Shown: positions 32,499 to 43,107, counted from the first letter of the stretch. The stretch: DNA of 64,000 bases from Tuctoria greenei (GCA_036927565.1 JAYESD010000005.1:149557196-149621195), one strand, 5' to 3'. Translations and numbers: made by a program. The notes: generated by a model from the letters alone, not told the origin.

Positions 32499-35400
32499 TT
32501 AAGCGTAGAACTTACGGAGGTGCTCAATGTTCCAAGGATTTGGGAGAGGTGTCCCATCCTCGGTAGCCAAGCGAACGCTTCCGGGACGGGATACTTTGAT
32601 CACTCGAAAGGGCCCTTCCGAGCCGGGGGAGAGTTTGTTTTGCCCTTCTCTGGATAGTATTCTCCATAGCACCAGATCGCCTTCCTCGAGCTGTCGGTTG
32701 TGTACATGCCGCTGGTGATAGCGCCGTAGAGCTTGGCGGTATCGGGCATTCCGAACAGCTGCTTGGCACCTTCCCTCCTCGAGGAGGTCTAGGTCTTCAC
32801 GCCGGAGCTGGTCCTGCGCGGCTTCGTCGAAGGTCCGGACTCGGAGGGAACCCAAGGTGATTTCCGGAGGAAGGATCGCTTCAGCTCCGTACACCAGAAA
32901 GAAGGGTGTTTCTCCGGTTGCCCGACTTGGAGAAGTCCTGTTGGCCCATAGAGTGGGCGGAAGCTCTTCAATCCAATTGGCTCCGTGCTTTTTCAAGCGC
33001 TCATAAGTGCGTGTTTTGAGTCCTTTAAGGATCTCTGCATTTGCTCTCTCGGCTTGTCCATTGCTGGCAGGATGAGCTACGGAAGCGTAGTAAACTTGTA
33101 TGCCGAGGTCTTCGCAATATCCTTGAAATGCGGAGCTTGTGAATTGAGTCCCATTATCAGTGATGATCTTATTTGGGACTCTGAATCTACTCACGATGGA
33201 TTGTAGAAAATTGATTGCAGATTGTTTGTTGATCGTCACAACGGGAGTTGCTTCCGGCCACTTGGTGAACTTGTCGATGGTGACATACAAGAACTTGTAA
33301 CCTCCGACGGCTCTTGGGAAGGGTCCCAAGATGTCCATCCCCCACACAGCGAAAGGCCATGTGGGAGGTATCATTTGTAAGGACTGAGCAGGTGTATGAA
33401 TTTGCTTTGCATGAAATTGGCATGCTTTGCATTTCTTCACCAGCTCAGTGGCATCCTGGAGCGCTGTAGGCCAGTAGAAGCCGTGCCGAAAGGCTTTTCC
33501 GACCAGCGTGCGGGAAGATGCGTGGTTCCCACACTTGCCTCCATGGATTTCTGCGAGGAGCTCGCAGCCTTCTTCCCTTGTGATGCACCGCATTAGGATG
33601 CCGTTGGCACCGCATCGGTAGAGATCCCCTTCTACCAACGTGTATCTTTTAGCCAATCTGACTACCCGGTCAGCGGATACATCATCGTCAGGAAGGATGT
33701 TGTCTTTCAAGTAGCTCCGGATCTCCGAGATCCATGCATCGGAACTGACTTGAGCATTTGAGTCTTGCGTGCTGGGTTGCTCGGAGCTTCCGGCAGCACC
33801 TACGACCCTTGATGGCTGCCATGGTAACAGGGCCATCGGGACCGTCAGCTTTGGGATGCTGATCTCGCCCCCTTCGTTCAGTTCGGCAGGCTGAACTGTG
33901 GGTTTTGACAACCTCCGGACAAAGGTTCCGTCAGGAGCCGGAGCTCCAGTTGACGCCTTGGTCGAGAGTTCGTCAGCTTCAGCGTTGTGAGCACGCTGAA
34001 CATGGTGAAGGTCTAGGACTTCGAAGTCCTTCTGAAGCCTCTGGACTTCAAGGAGGTAAGCAGCCAGCTGGAGATTATTGCAGGAGCATTCACCCTTCAC
34101 CTGCTTGATGACGAGTTGTGAATCTCCTTTGACCAGCAATTGCTTGACACTGTATGATAGTGCCACCTTTAATCCATAGATGAGTGCTTCATACTCCGCC
34201 ATGTTGTTGGTTGCCTTGAAGTCAAGGTGTACCATGTATTTCGCCTTTTCCCCAGTTGGTGCGAGGAGAAGGATTCCAGCTCCGGCTCCCTGCTTCTGCA
34301 TGGAGCCATCGAAGTAAAGGGTCCAGTGAGGCTTAGTGAAGGTTGGAACTTGAGGTTCCGTCTTCTGCTCGCTGGGGCCCCCAGGGTTTAATGGAGAGGG
34401 AGTCCATTCTGCCATGAAATCTGCCAACGCTTGACTCTTGATTGCTTGTCTCAGAATGAATTCAAGATCGAATTCAGCCAATTCCGCTGCCCACTTTGCA
34501 ATATTCCCAGTTGAATTGGGATTATGAAGGATCGCTCGAAGTGGATATGAGGTCACCACCGAGACTTTGTGAGCTTGGAAATAGTGTCGAAGCTTCCTTG
34601 AGGCAATAAGAACTGCATAAAGCAGTTTATGCACCTCTAGGTATCGAGTCTTGGCATCATGTAACACTTCACTGATGAAGTATACTGGGCGTTGAATGGT
34701 CCGGACCCTCCCGGAGGGGTCCGGAGCTTCCTCTTCATTGATCCGGAACCTCTCGGAGGGGTCCAGACTCCCTTCGGGGACCTCCGGGTTCTGAGTGGAG
34801 GAACCCGGAGCTTCAGAAATGACCTGGACCCTCTTAGAGGGGTCCGGGTCCTCTGAAGTGGCTTCTTGTGGGTTTGAGCCTGGGAGCTGGGACCCAGACC
34901 CGCTTTCAGGAACCTCCGGACCCTCCCGAAGGGGTCTGGATTCCTGAGTATTGGGTAGTTCCGGTCTCTCTGCAACCAGAACCATACTGACGACTTCGTT
35001 AGTAGCTGAAATGTAAAGCAACAAAGGCTCACCAGGGTTCGGAGCTACCAGGACTGGTAGGGTGGTGAGGAACTGTTTCAGCTCCTGGAATGCCTTCTCT
35101 ACTTCTTCAGACCATTGGAATGGTCCGGACTTCCTCAGTAACTTGAAGAAGGGAAGTGCTCTTTCCGCCAGTCTTGAAATGAACCGGCTGAGGGCTGCTA
35201 GACATCCAGTTAATTTTTGGACGTCTTTGATGCGGGTTGGTGGCCGCATGTCTTCAATGGCTTTTATCTTCGCCGGATTAGCCTCTATGCCCCGGTGACT
35301 TACCAAGAAACCAAGAAGCTTTCCGGAACTAACCCCGAAGACGCACTTGTCTGGGTTTAGCTTCGTGCGGGTGGCCCGCAGCTTGTCGAAGACAGCCTGC

Positions 35401-36038
35401 AAGGTGTCCAAGAGGGACTCCTTGTTCTTGACTTTGACCACGATGTCATCGACGTACACTTCCACTATGTCTCTGATGAGTTCTTCGAAAGTTTTGTACA
35501 TAGCTCGTACAAAAGTTGAAGCTGCATTCTTGAGACCAAACGGCATGGCTGTGTAACAATACAATCCATCCACTGTGATGAATGAAGTATGCTCTTCATC
35601 CTCCCTAGACATCCTGATTTGATGATATCCAGAATATGCGTCTAGAAAACACAGTAACTCGCACCCGGAGGTGGAATCCACTATCTGATCTATTCTAGGT
35701 AGTGGGAATGGATCTTTTGGACATGCCTTATTCAGTGTGGTGTAGTCGATGCACATCCGAAGTTTCCCGCCGGCCTTGGGCACAACGACTGGGTTCGCCA
35801 GCCATTTTGGGTGGAAGACTTCTCGGATAAATCCAGCTTCGAGCAACTTCTTCACTTCTTGTCGGATGAAGTTCTGTCGCTCTACAGATTGCTTCTGAGG
35901 TTTCTGATGCACAGGCCGAGCATCGGGGTAAATCTTCAGATTGTGCTCAATCACTTCCCTGGGGATCCCAGGCATTTGTGACGGTTGCCAAGCAAATACG
36001 TCAACGTTAGCCCAGAGGAAAGTGATGAGCGCGAGTTC
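32499..36038 (-). CDS. Tat-like pol: reverse transcriptase, two RNase H domains, integrase
   Basis: Read on the minus strand, the frame follows gag-protease in register after one TAG and runs 1180 codons to the stop at 32499. It holds the RT entry (ANVDVFAWQPSQMPGIPREV), the palm with YVDDIVVK, the classical Gypsy RNase H (RPVYFISEVLHDAKTRYLEVHK) with a long low-complexity insertion, and an archaeal-type RNase H (WTLYFDGSMQKQGAGAGILL, NNMAEYEALIYGLK). Integrase follows, with its zinc domain (CKACQFHAKQ), GMDILGPFPR, KIITDNGTQF and ASNGQAERANAEILKGL as D,D,E context, ending PNPWNIEHLRKFYA. All catalytic residues I could check are present. The first internal Met is at 35975. Confidence 0.92.
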   Translation of the reverse strand, partial: ELALITFLWANVDVFAWQPSQMPGIPREVIEHNLKIYPDARPVHQKPQKQSVERQNFIRQEVKKLLEAGFIREVFHPKWLANPVVVPKAGGKLRMCIDYTTLNKACPKDPFPLPRIDQIVDSTSGCELLCFLDAYSGYHQIRMSREDEEHTSFITVDGLYCYTAMPFGLKNAASTFVRAMYKTFEELIRDIVEVYVDDIVVKVKNKESLLDTLQAVFDKLRATRTKLNPDKCVFGVSSGKLLGFLVSHRGIEANPAKIKAIEDMRPPTRIKDVQKLTGCLAALSRFISRLAERALPFFKLLRKSGPFQWSEEVEKAFQELKQFLTTLPVLVAPNPGEPLLLYISATNEVVSMVLVAERPELPNTQESRPLREGPEVPESGSGSQLPGSNPQEATSEDPDPSKRVQVISEAPGSSTQNPEVPEGSLDPSERFRINEEEAPDPSGRVRTIQRPVYFISEVLHDAKTRYLEVHKLLYAVLIASRKLRHYFQAHKVSVVTSYPLRAILHNPNSTGNIAKWAAELAEFDLEFILRQAIKSQALADFMAEWTPSPLNPGGPSEQKTEPQVPTFTKPHWTLYFDGSMQKQGAGAGILLLAPTGEKAKYMVHLDFKATNNMAEYEALIYGLKVALSYSVKQLLVKGDSQLVIKQVKGECSCNNLQLAAYLLEVQRLQKDFEVLDLHHVQRAHNAEADELSTKASTGAPAPDGTFVRRLSKPTVQPAELNEGGEISIPKLTVPMALLPWQPSRVVGAAGSSEQPSTQDSNAQVSSDAWISEIRSYLKDNILPDDDVSADRVVRLAKRYTLVEGDLYRCGANGILMRCITREEGCELLAEIHGGKCGNHASSRTLVGKAFRHGFYWPTALQDATELVKKCKACQFHAKQIHTPAQSLQMIPPTWPFAVWGMDILGPFPRAVGGYKFLYVTIDKFTKWPEATPVVTINKQSAINFLQSIVSRFRVPNKIITDNGTQFTSSAFQGYCEDLGIQVYYASVAHPASNGQAERANAEILKGLKTRTYERLKKHGANWIEELPPTLWANRTSPSRATGETPFFLVYGAEAILPPEITLGSLRVRTFDEAAQDQLRREDLDLLEEGRCQAAVRNARYRQALRRYHQRHVHNRQLEEGDLVLWRILSREGQNKLSPGSEGPFRVIKVSRPGSVRLATEDGTPLPNPWNIEHLRKFYA
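34680..34960 (-). repeat. Low-complexity, palindrome-rich insertion in the first RNase H of pol
   Basis: Between the VLVAERPE segment and RPVYFISEV lies an insertion of about 90 residues, rich in Pro, Glu, Ser and Asp, with repeated units DPSKRVQ, DPSERFR and DPSGRVR. At DNA level, GGACCCTCCCGGAGGGGTCC-type palindromes recur. The older copy carries the same kind of insertion around 63310-63600. Confidence 0.8.
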
Positions 36039-38456
36039 CTATTTGTCATTCAACCCACCCGATATGCGGGTGGTTTGAGTGACATCGGAACCAATTTGGA
36101 CGACTTTGACGGGGATGTCGGTGTCGCCGCTTGGCTGCACACGGGGAGCAGAGGTTGAGCCTCGTTGCCGAATGCTCGGAGGTTTTGGAGCTTGCCCCTG
36201 TCTGGAGTCCTCCTCTTGCGCAGTGGTGAGTGCATGGAGCTCCTCCAGAGCAGTTACTCCGGCGGTGCGATCTCCACGAATCCGGAGAACGCCTGCTGGT
36301 GTTGGCATCTTCAACACCAAGTATCCATAATGAGCAGCTGCCATAAATTTGTATAGGGCAGGTCTACCCAAGATGGCGTTGAATGGTAAGTTGATCTGAG
36401 CGACGTCGAAGACCAACTTCTCGGTGCGGTACTTCTCCCGTGTCCCGAAGGTAACAGGGAGAATTATAGCTCCGAGTGGGGTAATGGCCCCCGGACCTAC
36501 TCCGGAGAATGGTCGAGAGGGATGAAGATCCGAAGGTCGAAGCTGAAGTTTGGTAAAAGCTTCAAAGCTTATAAGGTTCAGCCCCGAACCTCCATCCACC
36601 ATAACATGATGGAGCTGGATGTTGTTGATGGTGGGAGATACCATCAAGGGTAATTGGCCTGCTCCGACCATGCTTTGAGGACAGTCTGAAGCATCAAAAG
36701 TGATGGGTGTGTCCATCCACTTTCGATGTGGCTCCAGTCTAGCTGTAGGAGCTACAGCAGCCATATCCCGCCGCATAGTCTTGATGACACGACGAGAAGT
36801 GATGTCCCATGATCCACCAAAGATGGTGTTCATGGTTTTCCGACGCTCGTTGTCGGAGACGTCGGAGTCATCGTCGACGGAAGTGTAGACAGCTTTCAGG
36901 ACCTTTTTGGGGTCCTGAAACCCTAACTCCTCTTCAGCCGGAGCTTCGTCGACCTTCTGTTTTCCCTCCCTCTGTCGGAAAGGAGACCCTTCCCGGCGCT
37001 TGTTGTAGCGCTCGGCAAGGTTTTGGACCTCCCGGCAGTCTTCCAGCCTGTGGCTGCCCGTTTTGTGAATGGGGCACCACATTTTGGATTTGCTGCCGTC
37101 TTCGGAAGACGGTCGAGGTCGCTTCTCGGGGCGTGGCCCCCGGCCACCAGGAGTTGCAGTGGCTGCAACGTTGGATGTGCCGGCCGACGGCTTCTTCTTG
37201 CCGTTGGTCTTCTTTTTCTTCTTGCCACTCCCGGAGGTAGCGGCTTCTTCTTTGGAGGATTTTTTGTGATCCTCCAAGGCTGGTTTGGAGTGCATTTCAC
37301 GGCCCTCCGCAGCTCTGGCACATTTGTCTGCCAAGCTGAAGAGCTCCGTGACGCTGGTGATCTCTTTGATCGCCAGCTTCTCCAACATCTTCTTGTCTCG
37401 TACACCCTGTCTGAATGCCACAATGACAGAAGCGCTTGAGATAGAAGGGATTGTGTTGCGTACCTGGGAGAACCTCTGGATGAATGATCGCAAAGATTCT
37501 CCCCCATTTTGCACGACCGCAAAAAGATCTAGTTCAGTGCCCGGTCGGGTGTATGAACTCCCGAAGTTGGCAGTGAACTGACGGCACAGCTCCTCCCAAC
37601 TGTCGATAGAGTTGGGTGGAAGGCTCATAAACCAGGACCTGGCGGTCCCAGTTAAAGCCACTGGAAAGTAGTTGGCCATTACGGCCTCGTTTCCTCCAGC
37701 TGCTAAGATTGCAGTGGAGTATATCTGCAGAAATTCTACGGGGTTGACAGTCCCGTCGAATTTTTCCGGCAAGTGTGGCCTGAACTTCTGTGGCCATCTA
37801 ACCATGCGCAGGTGCATGGCTAGGGCGGAGCAGCCTCCTCCTACTCCTTCCAGAGTAGAAAGGTCTTGAGCATCCCATCTTTCTCGAGCTCGCTCGATAT
37901 GGACACGACCATCCTGTTGGCGGTATCGGCGATCAAGCTCCGCCCGGAGGTCATGTGTCGAAAGCCGAGATACCGTATGGGTGCGTCGTGCCCCAGAGGG
38001 CAACGACGTCACTTGCTGTGACGCAGCTCGTCTTCGGTTGTTGGAGACATGCGGACCAAGTCTTCCAGACAACGTCCGCCGCTGCGACGGGGCTCGCCCT
38101 GAAGGAGGAGGACCCTGGTTGTTGAGGCGTTCGGCCGCTGCTGCGACCAAATGCTCAACATCAGCCCTCCATTGCTCCATGGCATCTTGAGATGCATCCG
38201 GAGGTGGTGGTCGCTGGAGAAGAGCACGCGCTGCATGGAGAGCGTGTTCTGGGTTGACATGACTTGTCGGCGCAGTATGTGACGCCGGCGCACCATCATG
38301 TTGCCCGGAACGTTTTGCCGGAGAAGATGGTGGTGGTGGGAGTGTGACTCCCGCTGGTGCTGAGGCTCCTGCTGGTGGCTGCATGTTGGAGGGATTGCCC
38401 CCGACAGCCTGAGCAGCAGGTTGCCCATTGGATGATCCAGCCGTAGAATTCACCAT
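36039..38456 (-). CDS. Tat-like gag and aspartic protease
   Basis: The 805-residue frame starts at ATG 38456 (MVNSTAGSSNG), 40 bp after the primer site region. A Pro/Ala-rich N terminus precedes the Retrotrans_gag domain (VNPVEFLQIYSTAILAAGGN, TGTARSWFMSLPPNSI, CRQFTANFGSSY, VIVAFRQGVRDKKMLEKLA). A Lys-rich linker is followed by a zinc knuckle-like CPIHKTGSHRLEDC. The protease has MVDGGSGLNLISFEAF and AILGRPALYKF. It ends GLNDK then TAG 36041-36039, directly in frame with pol. Confidence 0.92.
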   Translation of the reverse strand: MVNSTAGSSNGQPAAQAVGGNPSNMQPPAGASAPAGVTLPPPPSSPAKRSGQHDGAPASHTAPTSHVNPEHALHAARALLQRPPPPDASQDAMEQWRADVEHLVAAAAERLNNQGPPPSGRAPSQRRTLSGRLGPHVSNNRRRAASQQVTSLPSGARRTHTVSRLSTHDLRAELDRRYRQQDGRVHIERARERWDAQDLSTLEGVGGGCSALAMHLRMVRWPQKFRPHLPEKFDGTVNPVEFLQIYSTAILAAGGNEAVMANYFPVALTGTARSWFMSLPPNSIDSWEELCRQFTANFGSSYTRPGTELDLFAVVQNGGESLRSFIQRFSQVRNTIPSISSASVIVAFRQGVRDKKMLEKLAIKEITSVTELFSLADKCARAAEGREMHSKPALEDHKKSSKEEAATSGSGKKKKKTNGKKKPSAGTSNVAATATPGGRGPRPEKRPRPSSEDGSKSKMWCPIHKTGSHRLEDCREVQNLAERYNKRREGSPFRQREGKQKVDEAPAEEELGFQDPKKVLKAVYTSVDDDSDVSDNERRKTMNTIFGGSWDITSRRVIKTMRRDMAAVAPTARLEPHRKWMDTPITFDASDCPQSMVGAGQLPLMVSPTINNIQLHHVMVDGGSGLNLISFEAFTKLQLRPSDLHPSRPFSGVGPGAITPLGAIILPVTFGTREKYRTEKLVFDVAQINLPFNAILGRPALYKFMAAAHYGYLVLKMPTPAGVLRIRGDRTAGVTALEELHALTTAQEEDSRQGQAPKPPSIRQRGSTSAPRVQPSGDTDIPVKVVQIGSDVTQTTRISGGLNDK

Positions 38457-38476
38457 TCTTGAAAATCTCAGGCGCC

Positions 38477-38494
38477 CCCTACCTGGCGCGCCAA
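38477..38494 (-). other. Primer-binding site of the young Tat-like element
   Basis: On the minus strand TTGGCGCGCCAGGTAGGG begins one base after the 5' LTR. This form of primer site is usual in Tat-group elements and sets the direction of reverse transcription from 38496 toward lower coordinates. I do not assign the tRNA. Confidence 0.75.
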
Positions 38495-38495
38495 C

Positions 38496-39349
38496 TGTCG
38501 ACTGTTGGAGTCGGCAGATCTCCTGACACTACTAAAGTGTTGAAGGAGTTTGTAGTTTGGTGTGGGCGCGCGGAGACTCAAGAAGGTGAATCACGATTGG
38601 ACACGAGAGACACAGTGGTTTACGTGGTTCGGGCCGCCTGAGCGTAATACCCTACTCCACGGGTGTGTGGTGTTGTATTAGTTTATGAATGAAAGCTCAC
38701 GTCAATGCGTGTGTGCTTGAGAGTGTTCGAGAACCTCCTCTCCGTGTATCGTCAGTCTGTCCTTTTATAGTACAAGGACAAACCGTTACAAGTTAGCCTG
38801 GCCCGACATGTGGCCCCGGCGGTTACTAGTATTGATACACGATTAATTGTTGTTAATAACCCTGTAACGGGCTCCGACAGTGCCGTTACAGGTGTTAAGA
38901 TTGTCCGATTAAGTGTCATTAACATGGAATTAATGACAATTAATCGGGTCTTGAAGTCCGTGGCTATCCTTTGAAGATCCGGAGTCGTTACAATGTCTTC
39001 CGGAGGTTTGAGGCGGCCAGCTCCGACGTTTGGACACGTGGCAGCTCTGGAGCTTGCTTGTGGGAAGCGGGAAGCTCCGGGGTGGCCTGGCACGTGTCAG
39101 GTCCGGAGCTTCTCTCGGTCAGGGGTTAAGTCCGGAGGTGCCATTTCGGTACCTAGCCCGGAGCTTCACCCTTGTGGGTAGTAGCTCCGGTCTGGCAGTA
39201 CACGTGGCAACCTAGGGGTTAACCATGTTGGAGAAGCAGGTCCGGTTATGTCTGACAAGTGAGCCTCCGAGGGTCTTCAATTTGAGTAGACGTCCTTCCC
39301 TTGAGACCTTTGTATCCTCAGGGGGTGTATGGTTTTTAGGGTACCGACA
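38496..39349 (-). repeat. 5' LTR (relative to gag-pol) of the young Tat-like element
   Basis: It is 854 bp and differs from 26392-27245 at 11 positions, all substitutions, counted by eye. The sequence immediately outside is the CTTAT duplication. Confidence 0.95.
38761..38770 (-). promoter_or_regulatory. LTR promoter TATA box for Tat-like gag-pol
   Basis: Minus-strand CTATAAAAGG is present in this LTR, in the other LTR at 26657-26666, and in the older element at 55274-55283. It would start the genomic RNA near 38730. Confidence 0.7.
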
Positions 39350-39351
39350 CT

Positions 39352-42300
39352 TATTAAAGCCCAAATTTTCGTAGTGTAAAGTTCAGTTAGATGTACTAAA
39401 AATTTTGGATGTGAAAAAAGAAATAAATAGGAACTAGAAGATCTAATGCTTTCAAACCCTAATGGAGGGAACTCAAATTTCAAAAATGGCTCATGTACAA
39501 ATGATATAAAAATAGAAATTTGAGTTCACCAATATTTTCCAAATATTCCAAATAGCACCTCTGAAAAATTCATAATTTTTGAAGATGGTTTGCTATTTAA
39601 TTCAATAGCTACATGGAATTCCACTCAAATTCAAATCCAAGTTTGAATTCGAATGAAACTTGGTCAAATCAATAATATGAATTCAGAATAAAATTCTTCA
39701 TAATTAATTTGGACTCCCCACAAATATCTAGCAATTTTGGAACAAATTAGGTGAGTGAATTGACTGTCCAGTGAGGTGAAGATGAGAATGAAAATAGTGG
39801 GACTCACCTGTCATAGACTCTCTTCTTCCCCTGTTTCTCAGCTCGACACCTCACGACATCAAAATGCCACCAAGCTAGCTGCTTGCCTGCTTCATAAATT
39901 GAATCCAGCTGCAACCTAAAAGATCTTCACGTCCTAATCTTCTTCTCCAAGCACCAGAGACGAATTTTACTCCGCTCCCCTTCAGTTCTTCGCACAGGAG
40001 CTGGAACACCACCGAGTTCCTCCATCTCCGACCCATATCTAGCCAAGGTACTCGGGTTTGATCACTTTTCTTCATCTCTACTTCCTCACCAACGTCTTGC
40101 GCAACTGTATGATCAATCCCCGGGGCAGTTTGAGCCTTCCCAACGGTGGACAAGGCGATTTGCAGGCTGCTGTGCACTGTTTTTCAGTGGCCGCCCTCTG
40201 CTCCCTCGACACCCCAGCGATGCAAGCATCTTCTCAACATGGTCCTTGAAGACAAAAGGTGCGCCAACACTTCTAGTTTCAGCTCGCAGAGTTTCAGGTC
40301 GTGTCGTCTCTCCTAGCTCGAGTATTAGCTATTTTCCCGACGTGTTCAACATATGAGCATAGTTAGGTCTTCGATAAAATTCCGATTCTATGTATGATTA
40401 TTCCTCGTGGCCATGATGATTTATCTTCTAGATGTCCGGCGCACACCCTCGAAGAAAAACCATCAATTTCATCGAGTAACCACGCCGGATTTTTGAATTT
40501 TCTAGCCACCAAGTTTCAGCTTGTCGGCTCACCGTCGACGTCTTGTTTCCTGTTGTTCCATCGCTCTTGGCCCCCATTTTCGTGTTCTACATGAATCAAG
40601 GAGTAATTTGGAGTTTATCTCGTCCAAAATAGTGCACCGTAGGGCCCGGACGACATGGTCGGAACTATAGCTCCGCCCGCCGCCGTCGCACCGCCATTGC
40701 TGGCCACCTGTCGCCGGTTTAGACTGCACCATCGAGTTCTCCATCAAAATTTAGGTGGGGGAAGCGAGTTGGGGGTGCCACCGTGCCCTGGAACAGCCAC
40801 CGGCGGGCCGCCGCCGTTGGGCGCCGCCGGGTGCCATTTTCAGCGCTGCCTGCCCGAGGTAGGGGATGACCGGGCGGGCTCTGTCTGTCAGCCACAGGGA
40901 CGCGTTGCCCGATCTGGTGCAGCTCTGGGATCCCGTGTGGCTACAGCCCTGATCTATGTGGCCCCCCTGAGGCTTAAATTGATTGGTGCATTTTAAACCG
41001 TGGGCCCAACCAATAATTCAAACTTTCCTATTGGAATTTAATTACTGGTGCTCCATTCATTCAAAAATTCTAAATCTTAGCCAGGTCATTCTAAATAATT
41101 CCCTTGAGTCCCAGTAAACTTTCAGGTCCATTTGAGTTGATTTGTATAGCCAAATTCTGTTTCCAATCTGTATGTACCTGAAAATTCCAAAATGTCCAGA
41201 AACTTTCCAGCAAATTGTTCAAACTTGTAAATTCAATATCTCACAGTAGAATGCTTAGAAAATTATGAACCAAATTCTTTTGGATCACTCTTGACCTCCT
41301 ATAAACAGAAAAGCAAGTCTTGGCCATGTCAAAGCTACAGATTTTTCATCACAATCCTGGGAAGTGTTTAGGTTCATTGAATTTTATACAGCAGAGACTT
41401 CAAACAATTGATCCCAATTTTTTCCGGAACCTCACTCATAGTACCTAGTGTCCTCTGTAAAATTGCCAACCCAGTGGGCTTAATTTTATATACTTAACTG
41501 TCTTTCCTTTGAGCTATATCATAATATCGGTATTGATTCACTTGCATTATTCTATGCATATCGATTAGTTGCTGAGCTCGAGAGGACCATAGAGCCACTT
41601 GAAGTCATCCCTCTGGAGATTAATTTTGATACCGTCTCATAGCCAGGCAGGTCCCTATTTGCATTTAAGCGATATTACTAAATTTTGATTTGTATCACCT
41701 ATGTCTAGGGTGAGTTATGTGCATTAGGGCTAAGGTGATTGAAAATCCACTTGCATGACCAGATCACCCCATGGAGTATTTGGGTAGTTGTTAAGTCATT
41801 GTGTAGACTCTGCTATGCTAAATGTTGTATAGGATTCGGTAGAAGTCGAGTAGTTGGAGTCTACTCGCATGGCTAGGACTTATTCACACGGGATTGGTTC
41901 AAGAAATAGAGTAGTAATCTGAATATGAGACTTGGCAGGGGGCGTAGGATGCAGCAAGACGTGGTCTTGCGTGCGTAGCCCTGCCTGTGTTAGCTAAGGA
42001 CTGATCCGTATGCTGTCCTGCTGAGCAAGTTTGAACTGTACCGGAGTCATACTGGATATATGGGGTCCAGGAAACCGATGTACCTTGGGAAGCCTTTGTT
42101 GAGACTTTTTCTATCGCCTCAGGCTTTCGACCGCAACACAGTAGACGGAAACTCGCTCATGGCATCTTCACAGCGGAGGGTGCACCGTGAGTGGGAATAC
42201 TATCCTAGACGATTGAATCAATTCAACTTGGACGGGACTTGGAAAGGTTGCTGCATACAACGTCCGCGGAGTGCACCTACGTGGCTTCTAGTAAGGGCGT

Positions 42301-43091
42301 ACGTGTTGTGTATTCTGAGTATCTTTGATTCGAATCACCGTCCCTCGCAGTTATGAGTACCACTTGTTTACTGAGTTGTTACGTAGTTAATACTTGCACT
42401 TGAGATGAGAATTAATTACTGCTGTTATGAACAATATATTATCATGGTATTGCTATGTTGTATGTATTAGTATAGTGCTCACTAAATTTATTTCCACCTT
42501 GGGCATGCAGTATCATGATGAAGCATTTCTTGTTTGATTGTGGAGTTACGATGTTGCCCCTCACAAGGTTTAAGCTGCCGCTAATAAATCTGAAAATAAC
42601 GGCCCACATTTAGGCGAGTCCATTATGCAAATCTGCCATCCTATGTTTATGTCTTTACCCTCATGTGGAGTTCCATGTTTAGGTGAGACGATTAAGTCTT
42701 GCTGATCCTTCATGCTCACGGTTGCTATATTAATTGTTTTGGAGGTACTAACCTCTATGCATATGATTATGGTTCTCCGATGAGACTCGGAACTCTTTGA
42801 GCGGTATACTCATGGGGAACCATGCCGCTGCTATTCGATCTTCGTGGCTAGTGAGGAGCATCCGTGGGCTGGACGACTTTTCTTTTGCTTATTAGACTTG
42901 AGTACGAGAGTTCTAATATTATCTTCCGCTGTAGTTTATTTTTTATATAAACTATTTGCAAACTGAACATCTTTGTAAATTTCAGCAAATAATTTATGTA
43001 ATATGTGTTCCTTTACATGTGTGCTGTTGGGTGCCGCATCGCACGACACCACCCAATATGATTCCTGGAAAGTGTGGACCCGGTCCTCACA
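39352..43091 (+). repeat. 5' LTR of the Tekay-like element
   Basis: The LTR begins TATTAAAGCCC (TGTAAAAGCCC in the partner) and ends CCTCACA. It matches 50080-54304 over its length, apart from indels. The longest are a block of about 280 bp near 40580-40860 present only here and a block of about 165 bp near 51463-51627 present only in the other copy. Confidence 0.9.
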
Positions 43092-43094
43092 ACC

Positions 43095-43107
43095 TAGTAT
43101 CAGAGCC
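43095..43107 (+). other. Primer-binding site of the Tekay-like element
   Basis: TAGTATCAGAGCC lies 3 bases after the LTR end and equals the initiator-Met site TGGTATCAGAGCC with one substitution. Confidence 0.8.

Larger units (their letters stand above)
26392..39349 (-). mobile_element. Tat-like Ty3/Gypsy retrotransposon with an additional antisense gene (young copy)
   Basis: The 12,958-bp element has two 854-bp LTRs and a perfect 5-bp duplication CTTAT at 26387-26391 and 39350-39354. Gag-pol lies on the minus strand (38456 down to 32499), so the functional 5' LTR is 38496-39349. On the plus strand, 27776-31236, it carries a large additional gene converging on pol. Counting by eye, the LTRs differ at 11 positions (about 1.3%), implying a recent insertion. 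The primer site, a pol with a second RNase H domain, and the additional ORF all fit the Tat group (RIRE2/Grande relatives). It sits at the first bases of the Tekay-like element's 5' LTR. Confidence 0.93.

Noticed and set aside
36923..37522. A 199-codon minus-strand ORF in another register within gag
   Set aside because: It overlaps the gag-protease frame, which carries clear domain motifs. The alternative is Arg/Pro-rich, as expected of a shifted GC-rich frame.
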